Shown: positions 1-5,507 of the stretch, piece by piece
How the letters are laid out: each line of letters begins with the position of its first letter
Numbering within the stretch: the stretch's first letter is position 1
Origin: an uncultured Paracoccaceae bacterium
GTDB taxonomy: Bacteria > Pseudomonadota > Alphaproteobacteria > Rhodobacterales > Rhodobacteraceae
Direction of reading: 5' to 3'
Assembly: GCA_937907485.1 (NCBI GenBank)
Contig: CALESR010000162.1
Coordinates: forward strand, 1-7,349
Length of the DNA: 7,349 bases
Position numbers and translations under genes: made by a program
The notes under the pieces: model-generated
Told to the model about the DNA's origin: nothing
The model's database searches: none
What the model saw: the letters and a program-made list of their open reading frames with translations, nothing else

Positions 1-427
1 ATTCGTCGCCCAGTTCATCCCAGAGCTGCTGGCCGCCAAGGTGGTGGATCCAGGCGTTCTGCTCGACCGAGGTCAGGCCAAAGGGAACGGCCGTGACATA
101 GGCCCAGGCCGGGTGCTTGCCCTTCCAGTAGTAATCCGCGCCGTGATAGGCCTGCGCGTCGCCAGCCGACACCGCGTCAAAGGCGTCGAAGGCTCCGACA
201 CGCTCGCCCGCGGCATAGTATTCGGTGGCGATCGCGCCATCGGTGGCTTCGGTGATCGCGGCAGCCAGACGCTCGGCGCCGGTGCCGAGGCCGGGGAAGC
301 CGCGCGGCCAGGTCGAAACGATCACGCAGGTGGTGGCCGACTGGGCAATCGCGGGCGCCGCCAGCGTCGAGGCAGCCGCAGCCGCACCGCCGATGGTCGA
401 TGTGCGCAAGAATGAGCGACGATCCAT
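1..427 (-). CDS. TRAP transporter substrate-binding protein, DctP/TakP type (C-terminus outside window)
   Basis: Periplasmic solute-binding component of a tripartite ATP-independent (TRAP) transporter; it would deliver a small organic acid, in TakP relatives a 2-oxo acid, to the DctQ/DctM membrane subunits. About 142 codons are visible. The N-terminus has a twin-arginine motif (RRSFLR, residues 3-8), an Ala-rich hydrophobic stretch and a likely cleavage site after APAIAQ, so Tat export is expected. The mature part contains stretches I know from TakP-like proteins: ITEATDG, AYHGADYYWKGKHPAWAY, TAVPFGLTS and NAWIHH. The ATG at 425-427 is supported by GGGAGGA six bases upstream on the minus strand. 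The gene runs off the left edge, where the small and large membrane subunits would be expected. It lies downstream of the EamA gene on the same strand with a 155-bp gap holding regulatory-looking repeats, so it probably has its own promoter. Family assignment is strong; the substrate is inferred only. Confidence 0.88.
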   Translation of the reverse strand, partial: MDRRSFLRTSTIGGAAAAASTLAAPAIAQSATTCVIVSTWPRGFPGLGTGAERLAAAITEATDGAIATEYYAAGERVGAFDAFDAVSAGDAQAYHGADYYWKGKHPAWAYVTAVPFGLTSVEQNAWIHHLGGQQLWDELGDE

Positions 428-436
428 GTGTATCCT

Positions 437-486
437 CCCAAGGATTTTTTTGTGCCAGTCCGCCGCTCGCGGACTGATGCCTTGGG
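437..486 (-). promoter_or_regulatory. Nested stem-loop in the leader of the TRAP gene, touching the Shine-Dalgarno
   Basis: On the minus strand an outer perfect 7-bp inverted repeat (CCCAAGG, 480-486, with CCTTGGG, 437-443) encloses a perfect 8-bp hairpin (CAGTCCGC, loop GAGCG, GCGGACTG; 456-476) followed by an unpaired run of seven A. The 3' outer arm overlaps the first bases of the GGGAGGA ribosome binding site, so a closed outer stem would partly mask it. It is not an intrinsic terminator in either direction, because the T-run is on the wrong side. If transcription starts at the weak -10-like element (TTTAAC, 486-491), the 5' outer arm would not be transcribed and the repeat could act only as DNA. 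The pairing is seen; the role is inferred. Confidence 0.45.
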
Positions 487-508
487 TTAAAGCACAGCCA
501 CGCGCATG

Positions 509-525
509 TGCAAACCCGTTTTGCA
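509..525. promoter_or_regulatory. Candidate operator palindrome upstream of the TRAP gene
   Basis: TGCAAA and TTTGCA are separated by five bases (CCCGT). The site lies 82-98 bp upstream of the TRAP start codon. On the minus strand it overlaps TTGCAC, which stands 16 bp from TTTAAC (486-491) and could be a weak -35. A palindrome of this TGCAAA...TTTGCA form overlapping a -35 resembles LacI- or GntR-family operators of transport genes. The regulator is not visible in the window. Confidence 0.35.
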
Positions 526-582
526 AGAATGCGACGTCAACGCGCGCAAGGCCGACCTTGGGGGCAGCGTCTTGACTCTGCG

Positions 583-1461
583 TCAACTGCGGGCTTGTGC
601 CGAATTTGCCCGCAGGTTGATGAAGTTTGCTGAAAAGATAATCACCGCGCCGAGGAACACCCAAGGGTCCAGCGCCTCGGCGTAAAGCCAGACTCCCACC
701 AGCGCGATGATCGGCAGGCGAAAGAACTCCATCGGGGCGACCAGCGTCGCGGGGGCCAGGCCCAGCGCCGAGGTCAGCGAATAATGCGCCGTCAGCCCGG
801 TCAGCGCGATCACCAGAAGCCAGGGCATCATCCCCGCGCTGGGCCATGTAAAGCCCCCCGCCACGGCCAGCCCCAGCGCCATCACGCCTTGACTCAAGGT
901 CATCCAGAACAAGACGCACAGCACCGCGTCATGGCGCATGATCCGGCGAGTAAAGATCAGGTTGATGGCAAAGCCGACCGCCGCCAGAATCCCCGCCAAA
1001 TGGCCGATGTTGACCGCGTTCACCCCGGGCTGCGCCACCACCAGCACACCGATGAAACCCAGCAGCGCCACCAGCATCTTGATGCCGGTCAGCCGCTCAC
1101 CGAGAAACAGCGGCGCCATCAGGGCCACCCAGATCGGCATGGTGAACTCCAGCGCCACCAGTTGCGACAGCGGAATCGCGGTCAGGCCAAAGAACCACAG
1201 GTTCTGACCAAAGAAATGGCCAAGGTTGCGCGTCAGATGCAGGCCCCAGTGGCGGGTGCGCACCAGGGCAAAGCTGCCACCGCGCCAGCGGATGATCGCC
1301 GAGACCACGGCCAGCCCGACCAGAGACCGCCAGAACATCAGCTCGAACGTGTTCAACTCGACCTGCACGGCGCGGCCTGCGACGGCCATCAGCACAAACG
1401 AGGCAATCGCGCCGGTCATCCACAAGGCGGCCTTCAGAGGCTGCGATTCGGTCTTGTCCAT
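583..1461 (-). CDS. EamA/DMT-superfamily membrane permease
   Basis: An integral inner-membrane protein of 292 residues, the usual length for the drug/metabolite transporter superfamily. It has about ten hydrophobic segments arranged as two EamA repeats (roughly residues 10-140 and 150-285). Family features include the Arg after the second helix (FWRSLVGL), the ALEFTMPIWVALMAPLFLGERLT stretch around the end of the first repeat (Pro in helix 4, then the conserved GE), and a second-repeat equivalent near LVAPMEFFRLPIIALVGVWLYAE. Such proteins export or exchange metabolites or amino acids; the substrate cannot be read from sequence. The ATG at 1461 is preceded by a weak GGGGAAA. The stop lies in a short inverted repeat (TTGAC-N5-GTCAA, 572-586). 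No intrinsic terminator follows, so some read-through into the TRAP gene is possible. The upstream neighbours are divergent. Confidence 0.9.
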   Translation of the reverse strand: MDKTESQPLKAALWMTGAIASFVLMAVAGRAVQVELNTFELMFWRSLVGLAVVSAIIRWRGGSFALVRTRHWGLHLTRNLGHFFGQNLWFFGLTAIPLSQLVALEFTMPIWVALMAPLFLGERLTGIKMLVALLGFIGVLVVAQPGVNAVNIGHLAGILAAVGFAINLIFTRRIMRHDAVLCVLFWMTLSQGVMALGLAVAGGFTWPSAGMMPWLLVIALTGLTAHYSLTSALGLAPATLVAPMEFFRLPIIALVGVWLYAEALDPWVFLGAVIIFSANFINLRANSAQARS

Positions 1462-1496
1462 CGTCCGTTTCCCCGCCTGACCGCCCTGATGCGCGA

Positions 1497-1526
1497 TGCA
1501 TAGGCCTCAATCGACACCCGGGGCAA
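1497..1526 (-). promoter_or_regulatory. Candidate promoter for the EamA gene
   Basis: On the minus strand TTGCCC (1521-1526) is followed after 18 bp by TATGCA (1497-1502), about 35 bp upstream of the start codon. The match to a housekeeping sigma-factor promoter is moderate, and in GC-rich alphaproteobacteria such matches are weak evidence. Confidence 0.25.
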
Positions 1527-1574
1527 GGGCGCGCGCGGCCGGGGACGAAACTTGCCGCTCACGCAGCTGTTCCT

Positions 1575-1625
1575 TTGGCTTGTTCCAGACCCGGTGTAGC
1601 GTGGGATCGGGCCCTGCGTGGGCCC
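1575..1625 (+). promoter_or_regulatory. Candidate promoter and leader hairpin of the first Gly/Lys-rich gene
   Basis: TTGGCT (1575-1580) and TAGCGT (1597-1602) are 16 bp apart. Transcription would begin near 1609, right at a perfect 6-bp inverted repeat (GGGCCC, TGCGT, GGGCCC; 1609-1625). This gives a leader of about 84 bases. The 16-bp spacing and a TA-N-CGT -10 recur in front of the second small gene. The promoter match alone is weak. Confidence 0.28.
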
Positions 1626-1692
1626 AGTTTGCCCCTCCCCGGGCGGGATCATTCCGTCGGGCACGGGCATCCGCGATCAGGAGGTGCGGAAC

Positions 1693-1827
1693 ATGGCAGG
1701 CACGGCAAAAGGGACTGGCGGCGGCAAGGGTTCGGCTCCGGCCGGTGGCAAGGGCGGCGCGGCCCCCACCAAGGGCGGCGCGGCCCCGGTCAAGGGCACC
1801 GGCGGCGGCAAGGGCGGCAGCAAGTGA
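1693..1827 (+). CDS. Tiny basic Gly/Lys-rich protein A (44 aa), unknown function
   Basis: I do not recognise this protein. It starts MAGTAKGTGGGKGS and ends GTGGGKGGSK. It is almost wholly Gly, Ala, Lys, Pro, Thr and Ser, with seven Lys and no acidic, aromatic or Cys residue, so it should be unfolded and strongly basic. The middle holds two tandem heptads, KGGAAPT and KGGAAPV. There is no signal peptide or membrane segment, so it is probably cytoplasmic; binding to nucleic acid or another polyanion is a guess from charge only. The start is well supported: AGGAGGTG (1680-1687) lies just before the ATG. The frame is open further upstream to a GTG at 1618, but nothing resembling a ribosome binding site precedes that. 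A strong terminator follows 40 bases after the stop. A related 47-residue protein is encoded next, on the same strand, which argues against a chance frame. Confidence 0.7.
   Translation: MAGTAKGTGGGKGSAPAGGKGGAAPTKGGAAPVKGTGGGKGGSK
1750..1791 (+). repeat. Two tandem 21-bp units inside the first Gly/Lys-rich gene
   Basis: Units 1750-1770 and 1771-1791 share the 17 bases AAGGGCGGCGCGGCCCC and differ only in their last four. Each encodes a KGGAAP(T/V) heptad, and a third unit begins at 1792 before diverging. The change falls in one codon (Thr to Val), so the repeat keeps frame. Confidence 0.8.
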
Positions 1828-1866
1828 CCCGTCCCTGAACGGCACGGTTTCAGCAATCTGACCTTG

Positions 1867-1893
1867 GCCCGGCGCCTCAGCGCCGGGCTTTTT
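1867..1893 (+). terminator. Intrinsic terminator after the first Gly/Lys-rich gene
   Basis: A perfect 9-bp GC stem (GCCCGGCGC, loop CTCA, GCGCCGGGC) is followed directly by five T. It lies 40 bases past the stop codon and separates the two small genes into two transcription units. Confidence 0.9.
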
Positions 1894-1904
1894 GCTGGCG
1901 TGAT

Positions 1905-1932
1905 TTGACCTGTGGGCGGAATTCGCTATCGT
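1905..1932 (+). promoter_or_regulatory. Promoter of the second Gly/Lys-rich gene
   Basis: TTGACC (five of six bases match the -35 consensus) and TATCGT are separated by 16 bp, just after the preceding terminator. Transcription would start near 1939, giving a leader of about 70 bases. It is one of the best housekeeping-type promoter matches in the window. Confidence 0.5.
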
Positions 1933-1939
1933 TCTTGCA

Positions 1940-1992
1940 AGCCGGCACCCAGTCGGCTGGCGCCCGCAAGGGTTCGGGCGGTTGCGTGCAAC
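1940..1992 (+). other. Hairpin-rich leader of the second Gly/Lys-rich gene
   Basis: Three consecutive inverted repeats follow the predicted transcription start: AGCCG/CGGCT (1940-1958), CGCCCG/CGGGCG with an 8-base loop (1961-1980), and GTTGC/GCAAC (1981-1992). The ribosome binding site (ACAGGAG, 1994-2000) lies just outside them. They may stabilise the mRNA or regulate translation. Each stem is short and could arise by chance at this base composition. Confidence 0.35.
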
Positions 1993-2008
1993 GACAGGAG
2001 TGCATCGA

Positions 2009-2152
2009 ATGACCAAAGATTCCTCGGCAGGCGGCAAAGGCGGCGCGGCGCCCAGCGGCGCAAAGAAACCCTCAGGCGGCGCGAATGACGATTCGAACCG
2101 CGTGAACTCGGGTCTGCCGAGCGGCGGCGCAAAGGGCGGCTCGTCCAAGTAA
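2009..2152 (+). CDS. Tiny Gly/Lys/Ser-rich protein B (47 aa), paralogue of protein A
   Basis: Function unknown. The sequence starts MTKDSSAGGKGGAAPSGAKK and ends PSGGAKGGSSK. It shares with protein A the block GGKGGAAP and the same kind of C-terminus (GGKGGSK against GGAKGGSSK, both ending in Lys). It differs in having a central polar segment (about residues 26-34) with Asp, Asn and Arg, so it is less basic (six Lys and one Arg against three Asp). It has no signal peptide, membrane helix or aromatic residue and is predicted to be disordered. The ATG is set by ACAGGAG eight bases upstream. It has its own promoter-like sequence and leader. It converges with the LysR gene; a hairpin lies just past its stop. 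Confidence 0.68.
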   Translation: MTKDSSAGGKGGAAPSGAKKPSGGANDDSNRVNSGLPSGGAKGGSSK

Positions 2153-2160
2153 GGCGGATG

Positions 2161-2190
2161 AAAAATGGCCGGCCCTCGAAGGGCCGGCCA
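2161..2190 (-). terminator. Intrinsic terminator of the LysR gene, possibly bidirectional
   Basis: A perfect 11-bp stem (TGGCCGGCCCT with AGGGCCGGCCA, loop CGA; 2166-2190) is flanked by five A at 2161-2165, which read as a T-run on the minus strand. It lies 43 bp past the LysR stop. For the plus-strand small gene ending at 2152 the stem is there but no T-run follows, so termination in that direction would be weaker. Confidence 0.85.
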
Positions 2191-2233
2191 AGTCAGAGCT
2201 TCGACCGGAGGGACACGGCCGACGCAGGCAAAC

Positions 2234-3139
2234 TCACCAGTTGTCTGGGCCCTTGTCGGCAAATTGCTCGACCAGGAAATCGATGAAGGCGCGCACCTTG
2301 GGCTGCGTATAGCGGCCCGGCGGATAGACCGCATAGATGCCCAGCGTGGTCGGCGGCAGGTCTGGGATCACATCCTCGACCAGCCCCTGCGCCATGGCGT
2401 CGTGATACAGGAACGACGGCAGATAGGCGATGCCCAGCCCCTTGGCCGCCGCGTTCAGCAGCGACTGCCCGTCATTCACCGTCAGCCAGCCATTGCCGCG
2501 CACCTGCCGCACCTCGCCCGAGGGGGCAGTGATGCGCCAGACGTTCGCGCTGGCCTGATTCGAATAATGCAACAGCCGGTGGTCGTTCAGATCGTCGATC
2601 CGCGAGGGTCGGCCGTGCTGCTGGAAATAGCGCGGGCTGGCAATCAGCCGCTGGGTGGTTTCGGTGATCTTGCGGGCGCGTAGCGAGGAATCCTCCATCT
2701 CGCCCACCCGGATCGCCATGTCGAACCCTTCGGAAATCAGTTCGACATAGCGGTTCTTGAGCACCATGTTGACGCTGATCTCGGGGTATTCGCCAAGGAA
2801 TTCATCCAGCACCGGCGACAGCAAACCGACGCCGAAATCGGTGGACACCGACATGCGCAACACGCCTGAGGGTGCCGATTGCATGGCGGTGACGATGCTG
2901 TCCGCCTCACCCGCGTCATTCAGAACGCGGCGGGCGCGGTCGTAATAGACAAGGCCGATCTCGGTCGGGCTGACGCGCCGGGTGGTCCGGTTCAGCAACC
3001 GGGCGCCCAGTCGCGCCTCCAGTGACGAGACGTGTTTCGAGACGGCGGATTTCGAGATGCCCATCTTGCGTGCGGCATCGGTGAAACCGCCTTGGTCCAC
3101 CACCGTGGCAAACGCTTCCATTTCGGTCAGACGGTCCAT
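2234..3139 (-). CDS. LysR-type transcriptional regulator
   Basis: 301 residues, the normal length for the family. The N-terminal winged helix-turn-helix covers about residues 1-60: the recognition region AARKMGISKSAVSKHVSSLE (22-41) is followed by LGARLLNRTTRR, the hallmark wing. The C-terminal effector domain (about 88-295) begins GVLRMSVSTDFG and carries the typical MAIRVGEM stretch; it looks like the CrgA/DmlR-like branch. It should bind DNA as a tetramer and respond to a small molecule that cannot be named. The ATG at 3139 has GGGTGA just upstream. It lies 198 bp downstream of fadH on the same strand with a terminator between them, so it probably has its own promoter. LysR regulators usually control a neighbour and themselves, and repeats fitting this lie at 3156-3176 and 3247-3297. 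Whether it controls fadH is open, since it is not divergent from it. Confidence 0.93.
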   Translation of the reverse strand: MDRLTEMEAFATVVDQGGFTDAARKMGISKSAVSKHVSSLEARLGARLLNRTTRRVSPTEIGLVYYDRARRVLNDAGEADSIVTAMQSAPSGVLRMSVSTDFGVGLLSPVLDEFLGEYPEISVNMVLKNRYVELISEGFDMAIRVGEMEDSSLRARKITETTQRLIASPRYFQQHGRPSRIDDLNDHRLLHYSNQASANVWRITAPSGEVRQVRGNGWLTVNDGQSLLNAAAKGLGIAYLPSFLYHDAMAQGLVEDVIPDLPPTTLGIYAVYPPGRYTQPKVRAFIDFLVEQFADKGPDNW

Positions 3140-3155
3140 GAGTCACCCACAAATC

Positions 3156-3176
3156 AACGGTTTCGATGTTTCCGTT
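3156..3176. promoter_or_regulatory. Candidate LysR-family operator upstream of the lysR-type gene
   Basis: AACGG and CCGTT are separated by exactly 11 bases, the geometry usual for LysR-type sites (inverted half-sites about an N11 core). It lies 17-37 bp upstream of the regulator's start codon, a position fitting negative autoregulation. The arms are only 5 bp long, so this is suggestive only. Confidence 0.35.
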
Positions 3177-3246
3177 ACACACCCCAAATACGGCGCCAAA
3201 ACGGCGGCGAGGGGGTATCTCTGGGACAATTGTCTGAAATTACAGC

Positions 3247-3297
3247 ACAATCCTGACGGGAAATCAGGGATTGTTGCCTATCCTGATAAGGGATTGT
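3247..3297. repeat. Cluster of ACAATCC / GGATTGT half-sites between fadH and the LysR gene
   Basis: Three copies of a short element occur within 51 bp: ACAATCCTGA (3247-3256), its inverse TCAGGGATTGT (3264-3274), and GGGATTGT (3290-3297). TCCTGA recurs at 3281-3286, so ATCAGG (3263-3268) and CCTGAT (3282-3287) form a further perfect pair. The cluster directly abuts the fadH terminator, about 110-160 bp upstream of the LysR start. Candidate binding array for the LysR protein or another regulator. Confidence 0.45.
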
Positions 3298-3301
3298 GCA
3301 C

Positions 3302-3327
3302 AAAAACCCCGCGGTCTGGCCGCGAGG
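3302..3327 (-). terminator. Intrinsic terminator of fadH
   Basis: On the minus strand CCTCGCGG pairs with CCGCGGGG (8 bp, one G-T wobble, 5-base loop CCAGA), and five T follow immediately. It lies 10 bases past the fadH stop and should separate fadH from the LysR gene. Confidence 0.88.
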
Positions 3328-3337
3328 CTCTGTTGTG

Positions 3338-5353
3338 TCAGAGGGTGGCAGCCAACCGCGCTGCCTGATCGATGGCGCGCTTGGCGTCGAGCTCGCTCGC
3401 CACGTCGGCGCCGCCGATCACATGCACGGCCATACCCGCGCCCGCCAAGGCATCGGCCAGACGGCGCTCGGGCTCCTGCCCGGCGCACAGGATCACCGTA
3501 TCGACCTCGAGCAGTTTTTGTCCCTGCGGCCCGCCCAGCACTATGCCCTCGGGCGTGATCGCGTCATAGCTCACGCCACCCAGCATCTGCACATCGCGCG
3601 CGGCCAGACTGGCGCGGTGAATCCATCCGGTCGTCTTGCCCAGCCGCTTGCCGGGTTTCTCGGCCTTGCGCTGCAGCAGGGTGACGGCACGGGCCGGTTT
3701 CGGCGGCTGGGGTTCCAGCAGACCGCCGGGCACCACCGAGGGGTCACCGACACCCCATTCGCGCTGCCATTCAGCAAGGTCCAGCGTCGGGCTGATACCC
3801 TGATGCGTGACGTATTCTGCCACGTCAAAGCCGATGCCGCCCGCACCGACCACCGCCACCCGCGCCCCCACCGGCGCCTTGCCGCGCAAGACCTCGATAT
3901 AGCTGAGCACATTCGCCCCGTCCTGCCCCGGAATGCCGGGGTCGCGCGGGGTGACGCCGGTGGCCACGATCACCGTGTCGAACCCGGCCAAGGCTGCGAC
4001 AGTCGCCTCGGTTTCCAGCCGCAGATCGACGCCCGATGCAGCCAGCGAGGCCTGAAACCACGCCACCAGCCCGTGGAATTCCTCCTTGCCGGGGATCACG
4101 CGGGCCATGTTGAGCTGCCCGCCGATCTGGCTGTCCTTTTCGAACAGCGTCACCGCATGGCCGCGCTGATCCGCCACCAGCGCCGCCATCAGCCCGGCGG
4201 GCCCGGCACCGACCACGGCAATGCGCTTGGGCGCTTCGGTGTTTGCATAGGCCAACTCGGTTTCAAAACAGGCGCGCGGGTTGACCAGACAGGACGAAAC
4301 CTTGCCGCTGAAGGTATGGTCCAGACAGGCCTGATTGCAGCCGATGCAGGGCGCAATCAACGCGGCACGGCCGCTGGCGGCCTTGTTCACGAACTCAGGG
4401 TCAGCGAGGAACGGCCGTGCCATCGACACCATGTCGGCGCAACCCTCGGCCAGCACCTGCTCGGCGGTGTCCGGGTTGTTGATCCGGTTCGAGGTGATGA
4501 GGGGGATCCCTACATGCCCCATCAGTTTTTTCGTCACCCAGGCGAACCCGGCGCGCGGAACGCTGGTGGCGATCGTCGGCACGCGGGCCTCATGCCAGCC
4601 TATGCCCGTGTTGAGGATGCTGGCGCCGGCGCCCTCGATCGCCTGCGCCAGTTGCACCGTCTGCTCGAAGGTCTGGCCATCGGGCACCAGATCCAGCAGG
4701 CTGATGCGATAGATGATGATGAATTCAGGCCCCACCGCCGCGCGCACCCGGCGCACCACCTCGACCGGCAACCGCATGCGGTTTTCATAGCTGCCGCCCC
4801 AGCGATCATTCCGCTTGTTGACATGCAAGCTGAGGAACTGGTTGAGGAAATACCCCTCAGACCCCATCACCTCGACACCATCATAACCGGCCTCGCGCGC
4901 GCGCTCTGCGGCGGTGACGAAATCGGCGATCTGCTTTTCGATCCCGTCCTCATCCAACTCGCGCGGGACAAAGGGCGAGATCGGCGACTTGATCGGCGAG
5001 GAACTGACGCAATCGGGGCCGTAAGCATAACGCCCGGCGTGCAGGATCTGCATGGCGATCTTGCCGCCCTCGGCATGCACGGCCTCGGTCACCAGCCGGT
5101 GATTGGCGATGTCCTGCGGCGTATAGAGGCCCGCCGCCCCGGGGAACACGCCGCCCTCCTTGTTGGGCGCCATGCCGCCGGTGACGATCAGCCCGACGCC
5201 GCCGTGCGCGCGCTCGGCGTAATAGGTGGCGACGCGGGCCCAATCGCCGCGCTCCTCCAACCCGGAATGCATCGACCCCATGAGCACGCGGTTCTTCAAC
5301 GTGGTGAACCCCAGATTGAGCGGGGCGAGCAGATGCGGGAACGGGCTGGACAT
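3338..5353 (-). CDS. fadH: NADPH-dependent 2,4-dienoyl-CoA reductase
   Basis: Reduces 2,4-dienoyl-CoA to an enoyl-CoA with NADPH, allowing beta-oxidation of unsaturated fatty acids; a cytoplasmic enzyme with FMN, FAD and a 4Fe-4S cluster. It is 671 residues, as in Escherichia coli FadH. Order: an old-yellow-enzyme TIM barrel (about 1-330), the cluster motif C-x2-C-x3-C-x11-C (Cys336, 339, 343, 355), the FAD Rossmann motif GAGPAG (382-387), then a nucleotide-binding GAGGIGFD near residue 500. Tyr168 (in GSEGYF) and His254 (in GWHEAR) match the E. coli catalytic Tyr166 and His252, as I recall them, with a constant offset of two, and the cluster Cys show the same offset. All key residues are present. 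I chose ATG 5353, with AGAGG six bases upstream, over an in-frame GTG at 5383 that lacks a ribosome binding site and would add ten unconserved-looking residues. A terminator follows the stop. Divergent from the DUF1294 gene. Confidence 0.95.
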   Translation of the reverse strand: MSSPFPHLLAPLNLGFTTLKNRVLMGSMHSGLEERGDWARVATYYAERAHGGVGLIVTGGMAPNKEGGVFPGAAGLYTPQDIANHRLVTEAVHAEGGKIAMQILHAGRYAYGPDCVSSSPIKSPISPFVPRELDEDGIEKQIADFVTAAERAREAGYDGVEVMGSEGYFLNQFLSLHVNKRNDRWGGSYENRMRLPVEVVRRVRAAVGPEFIIIYRISLLDLVPDGQTFEQTVQLAQAIEGAGASILNTGIGWHEARVPTIATSVPRAGFAWVTKKLMGHVGIPLITSNRINNPDTAEQVLAEGCADMVSMARPFLADPEFVNKAASGRAALIAPCIGCNQACLDHTFSGKVSSCLVNPRACFETELAYANTEAPKRIAVVGAGPAGLMAALVADQRGHAVTLFEKDSQIGGQLNMARVIPGKEEFHGLVAWFQASLAASGVDLRLETEATVAALAGFDTVIVATGVTPRDPGIPGQDGANVLSYIEVLRGKAPVGARVAVVGAGGIGFDVAEYVTHQGISPTLDLAEWQREWGVGDPSVVPGGLLEPQPPKPARAVTLLQRKAEKPGKRLGKTTGWIHRASLAARDVQMLGGVSYDAITPEGIVLGGPQGQKLLEVDTVILCAGQEPERRLADALAGAGMAVHVIGGADVASELDAKRAIDQAARLAATL

Positions 5354-5392
5354 GGGCAACCTCTGGTCTGGCGTTTGTCGCACCGTAACCGC

Positions 5393-5444
5393 GTGCCGGG
5401 CTTTGTCACCCGAAACCTTGCGTCAGCCGGGCAAAGCCGGGCAC
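5393..5444. repeat. Long imperfect inverted repeat upstream of fadH
   Basis: GTGCCGGGCTTTG (5393-5405) and CAAAGCCGGGCAC (5432-5444) pair over 13 positions with a single mismatch at position six, with a 26-base spacer. The repeat lies 40-91 bp upstream of the fadH start codon. If transcribed it would be a stable leader hairpin on the minus strand with no T-run; as DNA it could be a two-site operator. The core GCCGGGCA is also directly repeated at 5426 and 5436, a 10-bp period. Confidence 0.5.
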
Positions 5445-5456
5445 GGCGTCAAATTG

Positions 5457-5476
5457 CTGCCGCAATCCTGCCGCAA
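5457..5476. repeat. Direct 9-bp repeat between the divergent fadH and DUF1294 genes
   Basis: CTGCCGCAA occurs twice (5457-5465 and 5468-5476) with an 11-bp period, about one helical turn, so both copies face the same side of the DNA. It lies 32 bp or more upstream of the DUF1294 start and just over 100 bp upstream of fadH. This may be a regulator site; it may also be chance. Confidence 0.3.
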
Positions 5477-5507
5477 GAGAGGCCCCAGCCTGCCATGAGG
5501 AATCGCC

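Noticed and set aside
784..1503. A 239-codon plus-strand open frame opposite the EamA gene
   Set aside because: The translation is Gln/His/Arg-rich with no hydrophobic core, typical of the antisense of a membrane-protein gene in GC-rich DNA.
1618..1692. Longer start (GTG 1618) for the first Gly/Lys-rich protein
   Set aside because: No ribosome binding site precedes it, and it would start inside the predicted leader hairpin, whereas ATG 1693 has a near-perfect AGGAGGTG.
1507..2334. A 275-codon minus-strand open frame covering the two small genes
   Set aside because: It overlaps the end of the LysR gene in another frame, contains two terminator hairpins, has a Pro/Arg-rich composition and lacks any recognisable motif.
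5354..5383. N-terminal extension of fadH to GTG 5383
   Set aside because: No ribosome binding site there, and the ATG at 5353 gives the E. coli-like length with catalytic residues offset by only two.
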